Shown here one piece after another: positions 58,661 through 64,000 of a stretch of DNA of 64,000 nt. The position numbers and the translations under genes were made by a program. Under the pieces are notes generated by a model, which had not been told where the DNA came from, searched no databases, and saw only the letters and a list, made by a program, of their open reading frames with translations. Source of the DNA: Populus alba (taxonomy: Eukaryota > Streptophyta > Magnoliopsida > Malpighiales > Salicaceae); NCBI RefSeq assembly GCF_005239225.2, contig NC_133284.1, positions 50,624,697-50,688,696 on the forward strand. The letters run 5' to 3'. Position 1 is the first letter of the stretch. Each line of letters begins with the position of its first letter.

Positions 58661-59708
58661 GTTTTGAAACCTGAACCGGCTTGGCGGGTCGATCCAGGAC
58701 CCAGCGAACTCGGGCATGCGACCGGTCCAGGTCTAAATAAAAACCCGTCAAGGAGTTGGCCTGGCGAAACCCGGTCGATCCGGCGGGTCAACCCAGAACC
58801 TAGTCGACCCGGGTAAACCCAGCTGAGACCTGGCTACCTTTTTTTTTTCTTTATAGATTTCTTAGAATTGCAAAAGTGCAAGTCGGGTAAGCCTCATCTC
58901 TATCTCTGTTTATTTCTACAAGGGCTTGTTTTCTTTTGTTAAAATGAGATTGTTTTGACTCTCTGTGTTGATGCATGCATGATTTTGCTTCTATTGTTAA
59001 CAACAATCCCAGGGTAATCAGTGTCCAAAACATTCCCAGGTGGTATATTTTCATCAAAAAATTGGTTCTTAGTCGAAGATGGATCAGTCTCACAAGGAAA
59101 GATCAACCTTGTGTGATGTCTCTTCTAGACTACTGCAAAAGAAATGGGAGGTCTATAACTAGGGGATCTAGAACAAACTTCGCTAATGGCTTTCAACTCC
59201 TTCTTCAGGACCTTATAAAATTGGGCTTCGCTTACTCCGTCCTTAAAGAATATTATTCTTTTTGGAAGTTCATTCAATTCCTGATAAAAGTCATCTAGTA
59301 ATCCTTTCACCATTGCACCAAGGTCCTAGATGATTTCTTGTCGATGTGTTTGCAACCTCATTCTTGAGACGTACTTGTTTGCTGTAGGCCAGTTCATACT
59401 ACCAATCATAGCAGCAGTAGATGGACTGATATTGTCTAGTGGGCAAGGATGAGTCACATCCACTCCCATGAACATCACAGGTTCATTAGGACGAAGAAGG
59501 CGGGGAACCTTAACAGGTTTTTCCCTTCATTCTAATTTTGGAGCTCTTCATTGCCATGATGCCATCAATGAAAAGCTAAAAAAAAGTGGCCCTCAGAGAT
59601 ATCTTCCCTTGCCAACTTAATTTTTTTTGGGTTGACCCAAGTCAATCTATCTGACCCATGACTTGATCATTAGACCAGATCAGCCACCGGATCGAGTTTC
59701 AAAACTAT
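58661..59708. mobile_element. Second CATAG-family transposon, left end cut by LTR
   Basis: The right end GAGTTTCAAAACTATG (to 59708) is the inverse of CATAGTTTTGAAACTCG. Its first 100 bases, read inwards, match the left end of the 46294 element ('gtcatgggt', 'gggtcaaccc'). The left end starts GTTTTGAAACC at 58661, missing CATA, exactly where the gypsy LTR ends. GC-rich GACCCGG words fill 58690-58840. It carries an AGO7-like fragment in place of a transposase. Confidence 0.82.
59020..59515 (-). pseudogene. AGO7: ARGONAUTE7-like PIWI fragment captured by transposon
   Basis: Minus-strand text reads PRLLRPNEPVMFMGVDVTHP, then NWPTANKYVSRMRLQTHRQE, LLDDFYQELNELPKRIIFF, KDGVSEAQFYKVLKKEL and RPPISFAVV, KRHHTRL, ending PPGNVLDT. 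This is the middle of the PIWI (slicer) domain of a plant Argonaute. The phrases THRQEII, LLDDFY and DGVSE fit AGO7, which loads miR390 and starts TAS3 tasiRNA production; the clade call is from memory. Two catalytic Asp residues (GVDVTHP, FKDGVSE) are visible, but the final His lies beyond the break. Two in-frame TAG stops replace expected Gln codons (EII*DLG, VV*KRHH). It starts and stops inside the domain and lies wholly within the transposon. Confidence 0.88.
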
Positions 59709-60181
59709 GCAATCAATGCCTTCATTACCTACCGCCTTCACAAAATTAACTCCATAGTTAGATTCATCCTTGGCTTGTATAGAAATACATCAACTTTAAA
59801 TGACAGCCATTGAGATGTTTGGCTTGTGGCATATGAGCTTAGAAAAACAACCATGTGTTGGAATTTGATTTATATTTTCTAGTTGTGGTGGCTAATAGGC
59901 AGTATCTCATAAGTAAAGGAAGCCAAGATAATAAAAGTTGGTACATGTAAAACATTTTTTTTTTAATAAATATAAGGATTTTTAAATGCTTAAGTTTTTA
60001 TATAAAGAAAGAAATTATACTGATATTTTATAAAGATAAACTTTGAAAATATATATGTTAAAAATAAAAATATTATAAAACATTCAACTTTAAGGATTCA
60101 TGAAGTATTTATAGCTTATAAATTTTATCTTTTTATAGAGAGAAGATATTGAAAAGTAATTTTATTCCAATTATATTTTTG
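59709..60181. other. Intergenic, nothing recognised
   Basis: AT-rich; no gene or transposon end seen. Confidence 0.5.
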
Positions 60182-60539
60182 TAGCATATTGTAATTATCT
60201 CTGATTGTAATTATCTTCTAAAGAGTTGTGATTAGAACTCTTAGTTGTTCAGTTATATTCCATGTCTATCACTGTCAATATGTATCTCATATTCTGTAGG
60301 GAGAAACCTGTACAAGGGACTATAAAGAAGCCATGTGCTTCTTGTATTTTAAACATGAATGAATTATGTTAAACTCATTACTAAATTATATATCGTATCA
60401 GAGCAGGTTTTCTAAAATCCCTGCAAATCCACTGAATCAAATCACCCTCAATACAAGCAGGCTGTGTGCTCACATTTAAGCAGTTTTATTCAATGATTGT
60501 TACCCAGTATAAAACTTCAATTAAGGTCCTGCACACTAA

Positions 60540-60920
60540 TAATGGTAAGGAGTTTGTCAAGCATGAGATGAAGCAATTCTTATGGTGTCAGGGCATAATC
60601 CATGAAACTACATGCCTTTATTCCCCCAACTGAATAGGGTTGCAGAAAGAAAAAAATAAACATCTCCTAGAAATGGTTCGAGCCACACTATTTGAAGCCA
60701 ATATGCCCCTTTATTATTGGGGAGAGTCACTTACAAATGCATCATATATAATAAATCCTATCCCATCTCACAGCTTAGACTTCCATACACCACTTGATAC
60801 ATTAAACCAAAGTTTGTCCTCGCCACTCACACCAAACCTACCCTTAAAAGTCTTTAGCTTCACTGCCTTTGTACATATACCAAAACATACCTGCCATAAA
60901 CTTCAACCATGTGCTCTTTG
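60540..60920 (+). pseudogene. Copia integrase fragment
   Basis: Reads NGKEFVKHEMKQF, then GIIHETTCLYSPN, stop, frame change, then KNKHLLEMVRATLFEANMPL and YYWGESLTNASYIIN. These are integrase core and its C-terminal side; stops and shifts show decay. Confidence 0.8.
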
Positions 60921-61385
60921 ATGTGTCTTTTATTGGATATCATCTTCATTAGAAAGGATATCGGTGTTTCCATCCACCCACTCAAAAATTGTATGTCACA
61001 ATGGATGTAAAATTCCATGAACACCAGATGTATTTTCTTGCAACAGAGACTACAAATCAAGGGGAGGAAAGTTTTAACATACAGTTTCTTAGCCATCAAA
61101 GTCAGAACATAAGTCACACTTTACTTGAACTTGAAACACCAGAACAGGAACTAGTAGAACTAGAACATATGGATGCAGTAACTGAGCCAACAACACTTGA
61201 GCTTCAACCATGTGATCAACCTAATATAGCTGAAGCAACTATATCATAACAAAAATCATCTCCACTTGATGCTTCCATTCCTTATAAGTCACCATCAACT
61301 GATGAATCACAGGTAAACCTTGAACCTCTACTCTGCATGCTTCCTAACCATATCACAAGAGGAATTGAGGTCTTGAGATCTAGAC

Positions 61386-61944
61386 ATGGTATACTCTTAT
61401 CATAACGGAAAGACACAATTTGATTTGCTTAATGAAGTTGGCATGCTAGCCTGCAAACCAAGTGACACATTTGCTGCTGAAAATGTCAAGTTGAGTGCAC
61501 ACTCAAATCAAATTCCTGCAAATAAAAAACAATATCAGAGGCTAGTAGGACAATTGGTATATCTTGAACATACTAGACCCGAGTTGTTTCTAGATCTAGC
61601 GTAGAAGCAAAGTACAGAGGTATGGCTAAAGATGTATGTGAGCTGCTATGGATTAAAAATTTGTTGCAGGAACTCAAGATTTCATAAACATTTCCTATGA
61701 AATTTTACTGTGATAACAAGACTACATGTGACATAGCTCACAATCCTGTTTAGCATGACCGAACAAAGCATATGGAGATTGACATACACTTTATTAAAGA
61801 GCAACTGGAAGCAAAGATAATTGAAGTTTATTATGTTTGATCGCAAGATCAACTTTCTGACATTCTCACCAAGATAGTATCAAGTGAAGTCTTTCACCAA
61901 GTATTAGACAAGTTAGGCATGCAAAATATCCATGGACTAACTTG
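61386..61944 (+). pseudogene. Copia RT tail and RNase H fragment
   Basis: LARKP-type segment LACKPSDT and KKQYQRLVGQLVYLEHTRPE (end of RT), then VEAKYRGMAKDVCELLWIK, YCDNKTTCDIAHNPV, stop, RTKHMEIDIHFIKEQLE, and DILTKIVSSEVFHQVLDKLG. Stops and a deletion between LFLDLA and SRSSVEAKYR. Standard Copia RNase H order. Confidence 0.82.
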
Positions 61945-62166
61945 AGGGGGAGCGTAGGAGATTATAATTATCTCTTATTGTAATTATCTTCTAAAGAGTT
62001 GTGATTAGAACTCTTAGTTGTTCAGTTATATTCCATGTCTATCATTGTCAATATGTATCTCATATTCTGTAGGGAGAAACTTGTATAAGGGACTATAAAG
62101 AAGCCCTGTGCTTTTTGTATTTTAAACAGGAATGAATTATGTGAAACTCATTATTGAATTCTATAA

Positions 62167-63079
62167 TTTTAAGTTATATTTCACTTAAAATAATACGTAT
62201 TTCATCAATATAAAATATTAAGAGATTTGCACGCATGAAACACATAATTTAGCCAATTGATCTTGAGAGTATCAAACTTTAAGAGAGTTTTGACTGGTCA
62301 ACCATTTAGTCGTCATGTTAACCTTTTAAATTGATTTTGAGATCATTTTTAACCAATTTGTTTTAAAAAATTAAATTATTTTTGAATTTTTGAATTTATT
62401 AATATTTTTTCAAGTTTATTAAAAAAAAATAAGGACCATAACTTACAAGTAAAAATATTGAAAGATGATAAAATTAAAAAAAAAATCTAATTTTATAAAT
62501 TATCTCAAATAAAATAAATAACAATCATAAGAATGAAAATCAAATTTAAATAGATAAAAAATATTAATTAAAAAAATAATAAAAGAACTAAAGTCGATAT
62601 AAAAATTAAATTGAATCAAATTATAAGGGATAAAATTAAAAATAAAATAATAAAAAAATTAAAAACAAAATATATAGTAATAAAAAAATTAGATTTGATA
62701 CCACAAATAACATTATATTTTTGAATTTCTTCAACTTTTTAAAAAAGTGTAATACAAAATAAAAAAAATACTTTGTTTTGGAAAACAACCAAATTTTTCC
62801 ACGAAATGAAAACTGTTTTTCTTTTGCAAACTTTTTTAATAGTAAATAAATATAAAAAAAATTAAAAATGATTTCCATGAAATTATTTTTCATGAACCAT
62901 AAAAATAATCAAAATCAAATCTTAGTTTTACATGTCAGTTATTCCCGATAAGTTATTTGGGGTTTGACTATATCAATGTTTTGAAAGAAAATTGTTTATA
63001 TATATATAACATTCCAAATGTGAATAATTTAGTTGTAAAAGCTTAAAATTTTATAAAGATTAAAGAAGAAAAAAAAAAA
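62167..63079. other. AT-rich intergenic
   Basis: Very A-rich; no gene or recognisable repeat apart from simple sequence. Confidence 0.55.
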
Positions 63080-64000
63080 CACAAGCTGTGAGGAGTTTTT
63101 GGAGAATAGGAAGAGGCGAGTCATTCCACCTCTTAATTATAGTCCTTCCAAATCAATTCAGTGCCCCCTCTCCATGCCTTATTAAAATCCTTTTGATTTT
63201 AATTTACCTAAGTTAGCTTACCTGAATCATGAGTCACGTCTTGTAATGAATTGACTCAGTCGAGTTTAAAAAGATTTGTTTCTTCTTAGTTAGGGAATCA
63301 ATCATCCTCAGCACACAATTCGGCAAGTCTTGACTCAGGAGGGAGGCCCATTGCCATAAGAGTAATGAGAGTTGGATATATAATAAAGGCCCAAAGTGAA
63401 GAAGTCCCACTTGAACTGAACCCTAGTCGTAGGCTTTGGATTCCTTGAAAACCCATATGATTTAGGCGTCAAGATAAACAGAACAAAATTTCTTGCTTTT
63501 TTTCCCCCCCCCCCCTCTCTCTCTCTCTATTCTACCAAATACATGACTATTATAAAATAATCAGTTTTACCTTCTACTTCTTGAACTAATTATATGCAGA
63601 TAGGATTTATTTTTAATTAAAAAAGGAGGTTAAAATCGTGTCTTTTAAAAAATTAATTTTTTTATTTAAAATTAATTTTTTTTTTTTTTAAATTATTTTA
63701 ACATGCTAATATTAAAAATTATTTTTTAAAAATAAAATATATTATTTTAATATATTTTTAAATAAAAAAAATTTAAACCATAATTATTATCGAACTTTCT
63801 AACACCCTCTTCTATTTTTATGAAAAACCCTATAAGCTAGACATCACGACAATGACCTTCAACCTTGTTCACTGTCCATTGAAATGGGGAAAATGGATCA
63901 ATCGATCGATGTTCTCGTATTGATTGGAAAAGTTAATTTTCAACAAGTTCATATATCTTAAACCATGCCATGTTAAATTACTGACCCTAAAATTATTAGT
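63080..64000. repeat. Low-copy repeat unit, copy C (runs off window)
   Basis: Matches copy B in order: 'gtgaggagtttttggagaa', 'ccttttgattttaattta', 'tcttgactcaggagggagg', C-run with (CT)n at 63505-63530, then 'acatcacgacaatgaccttc' and 'accatgccatgttaaatta'. Copy B is about 25.4 kb to the left in the same orientation. Confidence 0.82.

Larger units (their letters stand above)
60182..62166 (+). mobile_element. Deleted Ty1/copia retrotransposon
   Basis: Two similar LTRs of about 210 bp (60182-60395 and about 61955-62166) share 'cttctaaagagttgtgatta', 'gttcagttatattccatgtc' and 'tgtatctcatattctgtagg'. After LTR1 comes a degenerate primer site TATCAGAGCAGG, and before LTR2 the tract TTGAGGGGGAGCG. 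Exact ends and TSD are unclear. Gag and most of RT are missing. Confidence 0.82.

Noticed and set aside
58850..59313. A functional Argonaute gene
   Set aside because: Only part of the PIWI domain is present, two stop codons interrupt it, and it lies inside a short transposon; PAZ, MID and the final catalytic His are missing.

Overview
This is plant nuclear DNA: AT-rich, with introns, no operons, and packed with LTR retrotransposons and DNA transposons. The wording of the disease-resistance protein (from memory of poplar CNL proteins) and the repeat style point to a woody eudicot, most likely Populus or another Salicaceae. That assignment is inference. No rRNA, tRNA or CRISPR array was found.

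Layout. 1-4273: the 5' end of a Ty3/gypsy element on the minus strand (gag, tRNA primer site, 2.2-kb LTR). 4274-9420: AT-rich spacer built by three local tandem duplications, the last of which doubles the 5' region of the next gene. 9423-19971: a CC-NB-ARC-LRR resistance gene with NB-ARC, LRR and three further downstream exons, broken by a small deletion, a 4.8-kb Ty1/copia insertion (TSD TTCAA, identical 228-bp LTRs) and a later frameshift. 21.8-22.6 kb: a small frameshifted minus-strand gene with CxxC motifs. 23.8-26.8 kb: a dispersed low-copy repeat unit and a 938-bp hAT-type element (8-bp TSD) carrying an LRR-gene fragment. 26773-35818: a CACTA (En/Spm) transposon with 3-bp TSD, two decayed transposase genes and three arrays of ACCGACGG motifs; its empty site survives at 45.7 kb. 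36-42 kb: a decayed LTR, a second copy of the repeat unit and AT-rich spacer. 42811-44378: a BAHD acyltransferase gene, nearly intact apart from one late frameshift. 45.6-58.7 kb: nested gypsy LTRs, including two solo LTRs with perfect 5-bp TSDs and an internally deleted gypsy integrase with its 3' LTR. Two members of a transposon family with CATAGTTTTGAAAC ends sit here (46.3-50.0 kb and 58.7-59.7 kb); one has captured an ARGONAUTE7-type PIWI fragment, the other an unidentified gene fragment. 60.2-62.2 kb: a deleted Ty1/copia element. 63.1-64.0 kb: a third copy of the repeat unit, running off the window.

How it fits together. Almost nothing here is an undamaged host gene. The BAHD gene is closest to functional; the resistance gene and the CxxC gene look dead. 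The interest is in mobile DNA: gene fragments captured by short DNA transposons (AGO7, an LRR protein and an unknown gene), a recently mobilised but already defective copia element, a CACTA element with an extra internal motif array, and a gypsy LTR family carrying a chain of perfect hairpins.
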